From: Parasponia andersonii
Lineage: Eukaryota > Streptophyta > Magnoliopsida > Rosales > Cannabaceae
Direction of reading: 5' to 3'
Length of the DNA stretch: 64,000 nt
Assembly (NCBI GenBank): GCA_002914805.1
Contig: JXTB01000006.1
Span: 2,126,519 to 2,190,518, forward strand
Shown here: positions 20,433 to 32,074 of the stretch, piece after piece
Layout of the letters: each line of letters opens with the position of its first letter
How positions within the stretch are numbered: position 1 is the first letter of the stretch
Translations under genes and position numbers: made by a program
The notes under the pieces: generated by a model
Seen by the model: the letters and a program-made list of their open reading frames with translations, nothing else
The model's database searches: none
Told to the model about the DNA's origin: nothing

Positions 20433-23400
20433 CTAATTACCTCCAGCCAGGGGAGCGCAGCCAGTTTCGGCACTTGGACCAGCTCCGACGGAGGGTGGCG
20501 TACCAGGGTCGGAGTCATTACTGGACAAAACAACCGCACTAGACCCATCACCAGTTGAGGCCCCAAGATCAGGCTGACCGCAAGGAACCTCCGAGGCTTG
20601 CTCTAGCAGATCAGAAGCGAGGACAATCTCCTTGGCAGTGGAGGCGGATGTAGAGGGCCCGTCTTTTTTTTTGTTGAGCATCTTCAGTACATCAGTAGGG
20701 TACACGATGTTGATCTCATCCCCTAGCTGCTGTATGTAGTGCTTGACAGAATAATGGTCTCTCTCGACGCCTTTCTGCTTATTAAACTGGTCCAGCATTA
20801 CCACCTCTGCGTGGCCTTCGAATTCCCTGTTCTCCTAGCCAGACCTGTAGCTTTCCGCATAAAGGACATCCACCTACCTCTGGTACCTCATCTTCAGCTT
20901 CTCCGTATCCACCAGTCTATCCCTCAGCACCACCAGCCTCAGCTCCGCTTGCCGCTTCGACAAGTCGACCAAAAGAGTGTTAATATCGGTGAGATCTTCG
21001 CCATGCTTGCGAGACAGCTCTGCATGAGCCCCCATCAATTTTTTGTGATCCAAGCAAAGATGTCGATTTACCTCATTGGACTGGTCGAGTCTGTGCTGCA
21101 GGAAATGAGCCTCCAGTTTGGCTTTCGCCTCGGCCTTCCTCGTCTCTTTGGCATCATTGACAGCCCTGTTATGAAAAATGAAGGCCAGCTCCATCTCTGC
21201 CCCTGCGTTCTGCAGGTCCTGCTCCTTGACCCTGAGCTCGTCTTGGGCTAGTCTGGTGGCCTCGAATTGAGTGAGCCTACCGGTCTCTGCTTCGGCCAAC
21301 TTTGCAACCAGCTCCTCCCACCTAACCCTCTCGACACTCAGAGCATGAGCCACTGCACTGCCGACCCTAGCCTCATCCAGGCTCCGATATAAGTCGAAGT
21401 CAGCCCTTAACCTGGCCAGGATTGCCTCGCTCCACTCGGCCAGTGCAGAAAAGGAGTTCAACTTCCCGGTCAGCTCCCTGACGCGAGAAGAATACAAGGA
21501 CTGGATGACAGCTAGCTGCAAGATATAAGAAAGGGAAGTCAGTGTTCAGTGAGGATGCTGAGAAAAACAGAGGTGGCAGCCAGACGAGCCAAACCTGTGC
21601 AATGTTACAGCCAACAATGAACTTAACGTTCTCCAAGGAGAGCACCTCCAGCTCGGGCTCTGCAGCTGGACCTTCTCCTTGGACATTGTCCGCGTCTGAG
21701 GAACGCGACTCCACCCTACCAACTGCAAGGACACCTTCTCCTCCCACCGGACACGCTCCCGTAGCTCTTTTTGACACTCCCGAAGCAGTGGTGGTGGGGA
21801 CGGTGGAAAGCTGGACATCGCCGAGCACGCCTTCGGCGACAGCTGGGGGCGGCGCATCCTCAGCAGAAGACGCCACGGCGACTACTGCTGTATCAGCAGT
21901 TTCGGTTGCCACTCCCATTAGAGCCCCGCCTGAATATGATTTTTTGGTCTTGTCTTGACCTGTCCCCCCTGATATGCCACTGCGCGTGGACCTTCTCCTC
22001 CTCATGAGGGTCAGCAGTTCTACCACTCTTCCTTGTCGGACCCTCTTTCTCTTTGGATGAGTCGGCCTCGTGACGCCATTTTATTGGAACCAGAGGAGGG
22101 GAAGACAGCTGAGATTTCAAACTCAGAGCCCCCTACTGAGCTCAGTGATCTCCCCACGGGGGCAGGCAGCACCGGACCCCACGCTCGTCTTCGAACAAGA
22201 GTGGGGGGAGGAAGAGGTCGGAGCGGCGGATCCTCTGGGTAGACTCGAAGGCATCTCTTTGCCATAAACGACTTTAATGGTCGTCGTCTCCTTAGTTGGA
22301 GGTCCGCTTGCGACGGAGGAGGGGACCGCAGATGCCTCGTCCTCTGAGGACACCATAAGGCACTGACCAGCGGATACCTTGGATCGAGCCGTGTGCACAG
22401 CAGCACTTCCCTTGACTGGAAAGGGGTCTGCTGAAGGGCTTGCATCAAAACCTATAAAGAGCAAGCAATGTAGTTAGAATACAGCTATAACCCGATCGAC
22501 GGACCTCCAAAATGCGAAAATGAACTCACCCTTAATTCTCTTGGAGGTGGTGGTTTCCTCTCTACGAAGCCTGACACACTCCTCGACCACGATCCTCACG
22601 GCCTCTTCGAGCTCGTGGCTAGTCGGCGCCATCAGGTCGCGGGGACTCGCTAACTAGCTTGATGCCGTAACCTGATGACCCACCATGGTGATGCGACTCT
22701 GCTCATCACAACAGAACCGGTTCAGAGCTGGGGCATCAAGTTGGCTCCGCACGTGCTTTGTGATGTCCCAGGTATCCAGTGGGAAGGGAAGGCATGAGAT
22801 CATCCTAGGCATCATATTCATCACCTGGGGGTTCAGGGTGGTCTGGATGTGTCGGCAATCCCCAGGGGACCCAAAGATGACGATCCCCTCCAGCTCGTTG
22901 AGCCGTCCCGCCGATAATTGCGGCTCAAATCTGATTTCTTCCACAGAGGCTGCACAAGGAAAAATATCATGAGCAATAATGGAAGAGGTGAACGTAGACC
23001 CAAAAATCACGACTTAGTACTTACTCTGCAGAAAAAATGAGAGCTTGGAAGTGCTCCCCTTTCACCCAATGAGAGTACCACGCCCCTCCGACGGCATACA
23101 GCCCAGAGTGGGAGTCCCATTGCTTGTCCGATCTCGGCAAGCCCCAGATTATATGGCGTCTCGGGAGCGATTGAAGGTAGAAAGTGGGGTAGGAGCTCTT
23201 TTTGGGGATGAGGGTGAGCTTATAGGTATAAAAGACCACCTCCAGATCGATATGTATGTTATAAAGAACTGACAGGGCGGAAAGTCCCATCAAGATCATG
23301 ATTCCATTAGCGTTGAGCTGCATCAGATGAATCTCCGTGAGGCTAAAGAACTGATGGACTAAAGAAGGGAGAGGAAACCGCAACCACTCCAGATGCCGCC

Positions 23401-23569
23401 TCCCCAGAACGATGGAGCCTTCTGGAGCAGAGGGGTAAAGGTATCAGTCCGTTGGGCTGTCGACCCTCTCTAAAATGACTCCGCCGGGGAAGCAAAGCTG
23501 CCTCCTCAACGATCCTAATTCGGAATCCGCGACGGGGCGGAGTTTCTGACTCAAGTCCAGGGCCATCAT
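20433..23569 (-). CDS. antisense extra gene (aORF) of the Tat element, spliced, with 'putative gypsy type transposon' domain and coiled coil
   Basis: Opposite in strand to gag-pol. It starts with ATG ATG at 23569. Exon 1 (23569-23025) encodes 'MMALDLSQKLRPVADSELGS' and 'LEWLRFPLPSLVHQFFSLTE', matching the plant domain called 'putative gypsy type transposon' (PF04195). It ends at a good donor (CAGA|GTAAGT), and exon 2 (22949-22530) begins after TTGTGCAG with 'VEEIRFEPQLSAGRLNELEG' and ends before GTGAG. A Ser/Pro-rich acidic part follows (about 22455-21600). After an acceptor at 21516 comes a long coiled coil from 21515 ('ELVAKLAEAETGRLTQFEAT'). The last part (20804-20433) ends '...GCAPLAGGN'. 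Two stops break exons 1 and 2 (Trp to TGA after 'VDSPTD', and a TAG after 'VTASS'). The function is unknown in the family; the exons in the middle are approximate. Confidence 0.65.
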
Positions 23570-23884
23570 GTTGGATGTGATTGAAGAAGACGAAAGGTTC
23601 TAGGAAAAAGGAAGTTCAGAAACCCTAAGATTTGAGAAAGCTGAAATACTTGGAGATTTTGGTAAAATAAGAAATGAGTATAAATGCAGCTTTTATAGGG
23701 GGGAGCCGAAGAGTTTTTCCTAGAGAAGGGTAGAGCAAGGGAGAGCGAAGCGTCAAAATTTCAAAATTTGAAAAAATTGTGACATAGGGTGGCATGCCTC
23801 TGCGTCGACAATTAGAGAGCCACATGTATCCCTCAAATTAGAGGAACGGAGAAACGATTTCCCCACTTGATGAATACGAATCCA

Positions 23885-23907
23885 TCAAATAGGGAAATGG
23901 GGGCAGT
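23885..23907 (+). other. polypurine tract before the 3' LTR
   Basis: 'agggaaatgggggcag' lies immediately upstream of the 3' LTR start (tgtgggacc, 23908). It is the expected plus-strand priming site for reverse transcription. Confidence 0.85.
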
Positions 23908-24751
23908 TGTGGGACCCGTTCCAAAATCATACACCACGTGAATGATTAAGTGGCAAAACAAGTCATAAACGGGGCACACCGTCTGACACGTGTCCAGAGT
24001 GACTAATTAAGGTCACGCGAGTCACACGTGATTACACATAGACCCATGGGCTGTCCGAGGCTAGGGCCGAGCCCATCCCAGACCCTGGATGGACTCAGCC
24101 CAGTTTGATTCTTACCTCGACAGCTGAGGGTCGGGAGCCTCAAGGGTCTTCCACCAGAGTACAATGGGAAGCAACTCATGGCTCCAGACCTAGACAGAGC
24201 ATTTAATGCGATCCTAAGTAGGTGTGCGCATTGGACAAACCGTCCTGACAGAACAGCGGTTTGTCAAAGTCTCACCCCTGACAGACTCGAGCCATAGGGA
24301 ACGACGGAAACTAGGCTACGACGATGCAGAGAGAATCACAGTAATCTCTGACCGTAATCTCTGACCGTAATCTCTGGAGTAAGTCCTAATAAGAAAAGGT
24401 ACTCAGTCCTGGGATTGAGAACCATGAGGTTCACAATCTCAGGACTATATATATGAGTCATGCGTCCCCGAAAAGAGGGGACATGTACGCATACAAAAAA
24501 GAAATATTTAAGAGTTTATGAGCAAAAGAAAAGATATACTCATACAAAGAAAAACTAAATCTTTGCTACCCTGAATAAAAGATAAACAATTGACTTAAAC
24601 ATCGGAGAGTCTTGGCATGTGGCCTCCCCTGCCTCTCTGACCCTGTCTGAAATCAAAAGCTCTTTGGGATAGCAAGGATACGTGGACAGTTGGAGGATAC
24701 AACATCAGCAGTTCAGAGACACGTGAACAGCTGGTGAAAACCGCTCCAACA
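23908..24751 (+). repeat. 3' LTR of the Tat element
   Basis: Homologous to 12004-12833, from 'tgtgggacccgttcc' to 'gctccaaca', with the TATA-like run at 24446-24454. It differs from the 5' LTR by many transitions and by a short internal duplication of 'gaccgtaatctct' near 24347-24375. Confidence 0.95.
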
Positions 24752-24756
24752 CATAG
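24752..24756 (+). repeat. target-site duplication, right copy (catag)
   Basis: Exact repeat of 11999-12003 directly after the 3' LTR. Confidence 0.95.
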
Positions 24757-25841
24757 ATATACCCGAGCAATCTGGTCACCATATAGTGTTAAAAATGTTC
24801 AAGCTTTACAAATATTCCTTAGGGTACATGCAATTAGTCCTGAAGTGCCAAATGGGCATTGACTCACATACGGATCCTTTCCATCCTTGTCCATACAAGG
24901 GCAGATGAGACAAACCCTACTATTTCAGGGAATACACGGCATTCAACGGGTCTAGCTTCAATGGGACCTCGAAGCTATTGTAAATAAGACTTCTTTATGA
25001 CATAATAGGCAAGTTGTCACATGGGAGAACCCAGTTAATTTTCGTTGTTTGACATGTGGTATGGGACATCTCAGTCAAAAAGTTTCCCCTGTGGCTCTGT
25101 TCGAACTAAACTCTTAGTATGTCTAGGTTAATCCTGTTTGCCGGCATGGAGGACGTTGAGTAGTATGAATGTGGAGCTCTCATTCATAAACCTCTTACAG
25201 TTGGGTTCTTCCAAAAGAGGAAAATAGGAGCAATAAGATGGATTCAGTTTAAATAGAAACGTCTCCAGGACTTTTGATTTAAATGTGGCAGTTTCGGCCG
25301 TGATTACAAGATTTGCACCGCCGTAGAAGGAGTTACGGTGTCGAATGGAATAACAAGAGTGGCATTATATGGCCCCTGGTTACGAGCTGATAATGATATC
25401 ATCTCTTGTTTCCGAACGAACCGCAATACCAGCAGTGCAGTAGAGAAATAAGGTTCAAGATGATCGGAATCTGGTGGCCAGCAATTGGTGTCAAACAGAG
25501 GTGCGTAAGGAGAGTTAGCCTCAGATTGGGAGCAGGTCAAAGGGCAAATAAGTCATTTTGCCCTGGAATGGTAAATGCAAAGTGGCTTGGATGGTGAAGC
25601 ACATTTTGCATTTCTACAGGAGTTGCCTCTATTAGCATTGTTTTCGTACTTAGGACTTGTAATATTTATGCCCACAATCTTGCAGCATGTGCCTATGATT
25701 CTAATATTACTAGTGTTGTAATGATCGCTGATGTTTTCCCTGAAGTTTGCCAGAACTTGACTGTATTCATTTCTCTATTTTCTTCTCGTGGACCGGTTTT
25801 TGGCTAGTAATGAAAATTATAGTTATTAAAAAAAAAAAAGA
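24757..25841 (+). mobile_element. decayed, internally deleted LINE interrupted by the Tat element
   Basis: In broken + frames the middle part reads 'FKCGSFGRDYKIC' (a CCHC-type knuckle missing some ligands) and 'ALYGPWLRADNDI', both typical of the ORF1 protein of plant L1-like LINEs. About 200 bp further the frame gives 'AHNLAACAYDS' and 'DVFPEVCQNL', the very end of the ORF2 RNase H domain. The sequence then closes with an A run at about 25828-25841. Most of ORF2, including reverse transcriptase, is missing. The part 5' of the Tat insertion should lie in about 11880-11998. Non-functional. Confidence 0.65.
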
Positions 25842-26945
25842 AAGATAAGTTGTCACTAATCTCCAGAATCTTAGTTTTTAATCCTTCTACATTCTCTTTT
25901 TTGGTATACATAATTTAGCTGCCACCGCTAACTTATTTCAGATTGTACGAACAATCACTTATATCAAATTTGGATTTTAAAGCTCTAATAAGAGCAATTG
26001 GAAGCGTGCGATGTACAAATTGATTATCAGACAAAAATTCACACCAAAAGTTATAATAATTGACTGGGTCACATTTTTTTTAAAGAGATTAGCAAGCAAA
26101 ATAAAATAGGAAAATGACCAATAGACTTCCCACATGAATTTTAGCTAAATATATATTTAACCCATATGTTTTTTTGAAAGCAAAATGTACATTTTGAATT
26201 TGTCGAATCATGTAAAAATATCCAACTCACATTTTGTCAAAATTTAATGTGAAATGAACACTAATATCCTTAGTCAAATATGGTCAAATAATAAGTCATA
26301 ACCACTAACATGGATTTCTTAAAATCAAAATTTGAAAGACAAATCTCTAAATTAAAGGAAAAAGGGGAAAAAAAAAAAAAAAAAAAAAAAAGAGAGAAAG
26401 AAAAAAAAGAGAGTGTTTGGAGTTTAAGTTCTTTGGTTGCAAATTGATTATTTGTCTAAGAGCACTCTAACCATTTTCAGATGAAAAGCTGACAAAAATT
26501 AACGAAGTTTTGTCACAATGTATACTTTTGATATGATTTGGCAAAACATAAAGGGTTTATTTTGCATTATTAGAAATACATGAGTGAAACTGATATGTAT
26601 TAAAATTCAGGGTAGAATTTTATTATTTTTCCAATAAAATAAAGCCCACAAAGGTATATTCTGGAAGCATATTTGAAATTCATGTGTATATTTGGTCGCA
26701 TGAGATTTTCAAGCATCCAACGTCTAAAGAATCTCAAAAGGAATATATTCTATTTCTATATAAAAGATTCCATGAATTGTTATTTGGAATTTCAAGATAT
26801 AAATATATATCCCAAATGACATTTCACCTTTTTATCATGAGAATAATCTGATAATAAGAAACTGGGACAAAATATCTTTCCTTAACAAAGTTGTGTCCAA
26901 ACAATTCCAATATATACCCAATATTCGCATCCAACTTTCTACCAC

Positions 26946-26979
<34 letters not shown>

Positions 26980-28190
26980 TATGTGTCTATTCGATCGTGA
27001 CCTAATGAGAAGATGCCATGCAAGCATAATTGAACTTTGTGAACTAGTTCGTAAGAAGGCCAACAAGCATCGGAATATATAAGATCAGCACAGGATCTAG
27101 TACCAGCAAAATGGGGCAATTAATTTGCATATTGACTACACAGTGAACTGAAAAAAAATATACTGAAAGAAAGAGTATTCTCTAATTTAAATCATAAAAT
27201 TTAGACTTCATAAGATAATTAATCTAAGATTAAGAAAATCTGAAAATAATATTATGAACCGATTTTTTTGACTAATTTTAGTAATAAAAATAATAATAAT
27301 ATCATTCGTTAAAATTATATTAATCTTTATTATTCTCCTTAATTTTGAAGATATTATTATTTTGTATGAGTTAAATTTATTTAAAAAATCAACTCAAGAT
27401 ATTAATTTATAAAATTATTTATTGAAATTTTAGAATTTAAATTAGAAATAGCTTAATGTCAAAATTTTTTTTTTCATCGGATGACCCTAGTTGGATGACC
27501 CTAGTTAATAAAAAACAGAGAGCTATTTGATAGGTCAAGAATAAAAAAGTAGAGCTCTGATTTTTTTTTAAAAAAAAAATTGCTTTCGTGCCTATGGTCC
27601 CACGAAAGTTTCATTCAGAAAAGTTGGAGAGATGGAGTTCGTTCGATAATCAACCGCACATATTATTAATTAGATGGGAAAAAAAATTATCTCCAGATAT
27701 TTCCTTCTTGTTAAATCTATCCTCTCAAAGTGGTGACCTATCATGGAAAATGATTGATAATTATTTGTTCTGATCAGGAATGTAAACATAATTAAAGTAG
27801 GCATCGGAGCGGCGAAAAGCTAATTTGACAAAACATCTTTATTCAAATTTCATTCTAATCTTGTCACGTCATTTCTATGTATCTATCCAACATTTCTTTC
27901 AAGATATTGCTTGCTTTGTTTGTTTGTTTTAGTTTTTGCTTTCTGTCTTTTTTTTTTTTTCAAAAAGACTTTTGAGAATATACAATAAATTAGAGTCAAT
28001 TCACAGGTTGCATCTCTTGTTTCCAAGAAAAAAAAATAAAAAAGTGTTAAATATCGTAATAATTTCTTATAAGCAAAAAATAATTAAAAAAATAAAAAAA
28101 TAATTAAATATAGTAATGATCTCAAAATTATACTCATCATTATATCACGTTGTTCTTGAATTTCAATTTACGTAGTAATAGCCCGTGAAT
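25842..28190. other. AT-rich intergenic DNA
   Basis: No gene recognised. It contains a long A-rich tract at about 26364-26410, a (TA)n run at 26949-26976 and a short repeated 'gatgaccctagttg' near 27480-27505. Frames on both sides of the TA run are translations of the microsatellite. Confidence 0.5.
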
Positions 28191-28193
28191 ATT

Positions 28194-28600
28194 ATGTAAT
28201 TGTTATAATAACGACTCTTTTGTCACAAATTATTAAGTTTTTAACAAGAAATATATATGAGCAAAATATATAATTAAGTATTATTTACTTTTATAAGTCA
28301 TAATCTTATTTTTAGTCATAATTACTAAATTGTGCACTTTATATAAAATTCTTTTCTGTTAAAAATTTAACAACTTGTGAAAAAAATAGCTATTGTATGC
28401 TATAATAATTACATTAATCTTAATAATCTATTGTATATTTTTTTTATTGATAATTTTATTTTTTATCACAGTTACCAAATCGTGTGTTCTATAATGAATC
28501 ATTTTTATTAAATATTTAACAAAAGAATAATTATTATAACAATTATATAATTCAGAAATTATTAACGTGTAATTGAAAATTTAAGAAACAAAGTAACCTA
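28194..28600. repeat. imperfect inverted and direct repeats (hairpin-forming, MITE-like)
   Basis: 'gtaattgttataataacgac' near 28197, continuing to 'aagtttttaaca', is matched on the opposite strand by the segment ending near 28412 ('gttaaaaatttaacaac' to 'tataataattac'). A further diverged direct copy of the inner part follows at about 28445-28560. The stretch looks like remnants of a small non-autonomous inverted-repeat element, but borders are unclear. Confidence 0.4.
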
Positions 28601-28774
28601 AGAATATCATTAGCCCAAAAAAAAATAAAAAATTCACAAGGTGCATTCGTTTACACGTTGTCCTCAAATACACGGTCCTTTCTATGCAATTAGTACACGT
28701 AAACTGATAAGTAATATAGGGGACCTTAGTTTATATATATAAGCAGCTGCAGTTATATATATTTATGTGTGTTT

Positions 28775-28955
28775 TTCTTTGCTAAGTAGACTTATAGATA
28801 CTCATGGTTGCTGTATAATGGAATTTTTCACACATATTACATATATAGGACTTGTTTAGAATAGTTTTGCTAAGTTAGACTTATAGATAATGGTATAATG
28901 GTTGTATAATGGAATTTTTCTCACACAGTATATAGAGGGCTCATTTAGAATAGCT
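28775..28955 (+). repeat. two-copy direct repeat of about 90 bp
   Basis: The units share 'gacttatagata', 'gtataatggaatttttc' and 'tttagaatagtttt', lie next to each other and differ by small indels. Non-coding. Confidence 0.75.
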
Positions 28956-30265
28956 TTTACTGTTGTTAACAGAATAGCGCTTGAGAAGGCGGTCTTTTAT
29001 TCATGTAGAGTGGTGCTGGTGTCCTTTTCCAGTTATAGTTCCCATGATTGCTGAGCAGATATATTAAGGAAACAAATTCAGTGTTTTGGCTTATCAAATC
29101 GCCTATATATATATATATAAAATATAAGTAACACATGTGTAGTAGTTGAAGATTAATATAACAAACAGTCAAACCATATATGAAGTATACTGTGTCCACA
29201 AAAGACTTTTACGTGTGAATTAGAGTCTAGGACAGCAAGGACTGCGTAAATAAATAAATCAGTTACAACACGTTGTTTAAGACAACATACATTAGTAATA
29301 ATCAATGGAATAAGATATTGCTAAACTATTTTTAAGTGAATTTGACTTTTATGCCAACTAACTGTATATTTTTTTGTCGCTAAATATATTTTTATCGTAC
29401 ATAAAACGATAAGAATGAGATAAGATTAATGCAGGTCACTTGGTTCGGCACAGGATAAGAATGTTTAAAAACGAAGAAATAGCCAAGGAATTTTCATATT
29501 TGGATACTTTTTTCGAGAACTTATTCGTCAAAGTATCAAAATAAGACGTGTCTCATCTCTGATTTGTTGCACTTGCGGGTATCAATATTTTGATCAGTCC
29601 AAACTTAAGCCTAGTGGCAATTTCACTAACTCTCAAATACAACAATTTCGTCTGGTCTGGCTTTTCTTTCTTCCATGAAGAAAAACATTACTTTTCCGCG
29701 TTAATTATGTATGTATCCAAAAAAATAAATCTTTCTAGTAAGGGGAATAAAGAAAAAAAAATCAAGGACCTCGTTTTAGGTTAAGCATGAGAAAATTGAA
29801 TTCTCATGTACGGGCATGAATACAAGCTGATATTTGTGCAAAAAGATCAGAATGAAGTTTTTTTTTTTTGGTCATTATCGAAAAAAACGTTGGATAGTTT
29901 TATTTTAGTGGAAAAACAAATCTTGAATTTCTAGTTATATAAAAAAATATTATGTTTTTTCTAATTTTAGCCAAAAAAGAAATCTTGAGTTTTCAATTAT
30001 ATGAAATAAAACCGAATTATTAAAATCTAATTAAAATAAGCTTGAATCAACGATTTAGTAAAAGTTAACTTGTAAAATAAGTCAAATGACCTATTTACCT
30101 TTGGTGTATAGTATTAAGCATGCAAGGTATTCTTGTTACCAAGCACCCTAATTGAAAAGAAAATGATGCCATTCTATATTAAGAAAATTGGTATCTATTA
30201 TTTGAACAGAATTAAAAAAAATAATGATTAAAACAACCAAGAAATTGAGCCGTTTCTTAGTCATG
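28956..30265. other. AT-rich intergenic DNA
   Basis: No gene recognised. A short TA run at about 29104-29119 lies inside the frame at 28966-29199 (-), which is a chance frame. Confidence 0.5.
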
Positions 30266-30269
30266 TTAT

Positions 30270-30520
30270 ATTTTCTATATATAACCAAAAACCCAAGATT
30301 TTCATAGCTAGAAGTAAAAATTATCAAGATTTTATTTTTTTTATAATCATTTTTTTGGTGCTAAAATAAAAAAAAAAACGTTTTAAAAATATATTTTCTA
30401 TATATAACCAAAAACCCAAGATTTTTATTGCTAGAAGTAAAAATTATCAAGATTTTATTTTTTTATAACCATTTTTTTTGTGCTAAAATTTAAAAAAAAA
30501 AAAAAAAAGCCGTTTTAAAA
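30270..30520 (+). repeat. two-copy tandem repeat, unit about 123 bp
   Basis: 'ttttctatatataaccaaaa' followed by 'acccaagattttcat' begins at 30271 and again at 30394. Both copies continue through 'gctagaagtaaaaattatca', 'agattttattttttt' and 'gtgctaaaat' and end in an A run. The copies are close to identical apart from A/T run length, so the duplication is fairly recent. Confidence 0.9.
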
Positions 30521-32070
30521 AAATAACCAATTCCTTTTAACTCTTCCAATCTTCGTGAAAGGGAGATTTGATATCAAAGTTTATTATATACTAACTCAAT
30601 TGTATAGCACCTTCTAGGACTCATTCTTGAATGGTATGCACCAGTCTATATCAATGGAGATCTTTTAGGTTTGCAGTCATTTTTGAAAAGAGTAGAGGGC
30701 ACATATGGAAGAAAACCCCGTCAAAGGACTGGATATGCATTAACTTTTGCCACAAACTTCCATAGGCTATTAATAGTAATACTAACGTGAACCCCTATTT
30801 GTACTTTTCAAAGTCGTTGATGGGTTCACGTCATTGTTGTTGTTCAAATAGGAGACTCGTTACATTTTAGATAGGAGGATGAGTTTAACAATAGACATAC
30901 CTGCACCAATTTTCTTTGGGCTTTTTTTAATATTGTTGTTGTCAACTATCGTTGCTGATTTAATAAGAATATTCACGAGTTTTTTTAGTCGTTAAATTAT
31001 TATCTTAAAAGTATTATATATATTTTTTAAATTAATCAGTATTATCTCAAAAATTTTAAAAAGAACACAATAAATTATATAAGCAACAGTAATTTTGCTA
31101 GAACAAAAAAGTAAAGGTAATTTTAAAAGTCGCATAACATAAAATTTATGCATGCAGGCAAAAAAAGATGGGATATGCAAACTTTAAAAAAAAAAAAAAA
31201 AAGAAAATACGAAGCCATTTCCAAACATCGGATGGAGATGCGAGTATATATATGTGCTTGAGCATCTGGGCTAACCAAAGTTTGTCACGTCCAACCACGT
31301 AGGGAAATGGATCTGACTAGTAACAATTTGGACTCAAATGATTTTTTTTTTTTAAATTTAAAAAAATAATATTTTTAATAGTGCCGTGTTGCACGAAATT
31401 TGTGAACATAAAACTCTTTTAAAATTAATCAATAATCACAAATTATATTCCCTACCGTCACAAAGACTCATACATTACTAGAATAGTCATTTTGTAAAAT
31501 ATTCCTAAAAAAAAATCATTTTGGTCCAAATTATTACTAGCCAGTCAAAATTTCCACCCATTAACATATATGGAACAAGCTGAGCCTATATAGCATGGTC
31601 CACATGCCATCTTGAATTGATCCGTAGATAATGATGGGCTAGGTAAGATGGGCTGGCCCATCCTGAGTCACTTATCTTTGATTAACATAAAAATATATTT
31701 TTGTAATAATATTCTGTTAAAAAATTTATTTTGAATGATTTTCAATTAGAAGAAAAGTTGCCCACCCGTTGTCCCTGCCAGTTTCTAAAAACTGATCCGG
31801 TTATTAGTTATTATTTAAAAATGATATTGTTTTAAATATTTTCTAAAAAATGACATTTTTAAATAAAAATTGTACCAGACCTAGAAAAATAATCCACTGT
31901 ATTTTTCTTTTTTTTTTTTTTAAATACGGTGCAAGACCTAATTCCCCTAAGCACGTGTCCTAGATGGGCCGGCCTAGCCCACCGAAATAATAGGATAGGT
32001 CTCCGCCCATGGCTCACTTGTCAAAGCACCACTTTTTATAATACACGAATCAAAGTTAACAACAATTGTT
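30521..32070. other. AT-rich intergenic DNA
   Basis: No gene recognised. The part at about 31790-31960 is related in direct orientation to about 33955-34120 (shared 'ttattaattattatttaaaa' and 'aaatacggtgcaagacct' / 'aaatgccgtaaaaggccc' themes). That suggests two copies of an old unclassified repeat. Confidence 0.45.
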
Positions 32071-32074
32071 TATA

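Larger units (their letters stand above)
12004..24751 (+). mobile_element. complete Tat-lineage Ty3/Gypsy LTR retrotransposon, coding-defective
   Basis: A 12.7-kb element with TG...CA LTRs (830 and 844 bp), a perfect 5-bp target duplication, a primer-binding-site region, gag-pol on the + strand and a polypurine tract before the 3' LTR. The Tat lineage is shown by the protease core DGGSS instead of the usual DTG, by a second RNase H-like domain between the canonical RNase H and the integrase, by tandem repeats downstream of pol, and by an antisense extra gene with a 'putative gypsy type transposon' domain. Polymerase order is PR-RT-RH-aRH-IN, as in Gypsy. gag-pol is broken by many stops, most of them TAG. 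A hand comparison of about 450 bp of the two LTRs gave roughly 9% difference, mainly transitions, plus an insertion in the 3' LTR, so the insertion is old. Confidence 0.95.

Noticed and set aside
20739..21251. 170-codon + frame
   Set aside because: Shadow of the antisense coiled-coil exon of the Tat element.
12004..24751. Possibility of an endogenous viral (caulimovirid) insertion
   Set aside because: LTRs, target duplication, an integrase and Tat-specific second RNase H show an LTR retrotransposon; no movement protein or coat module was seen.
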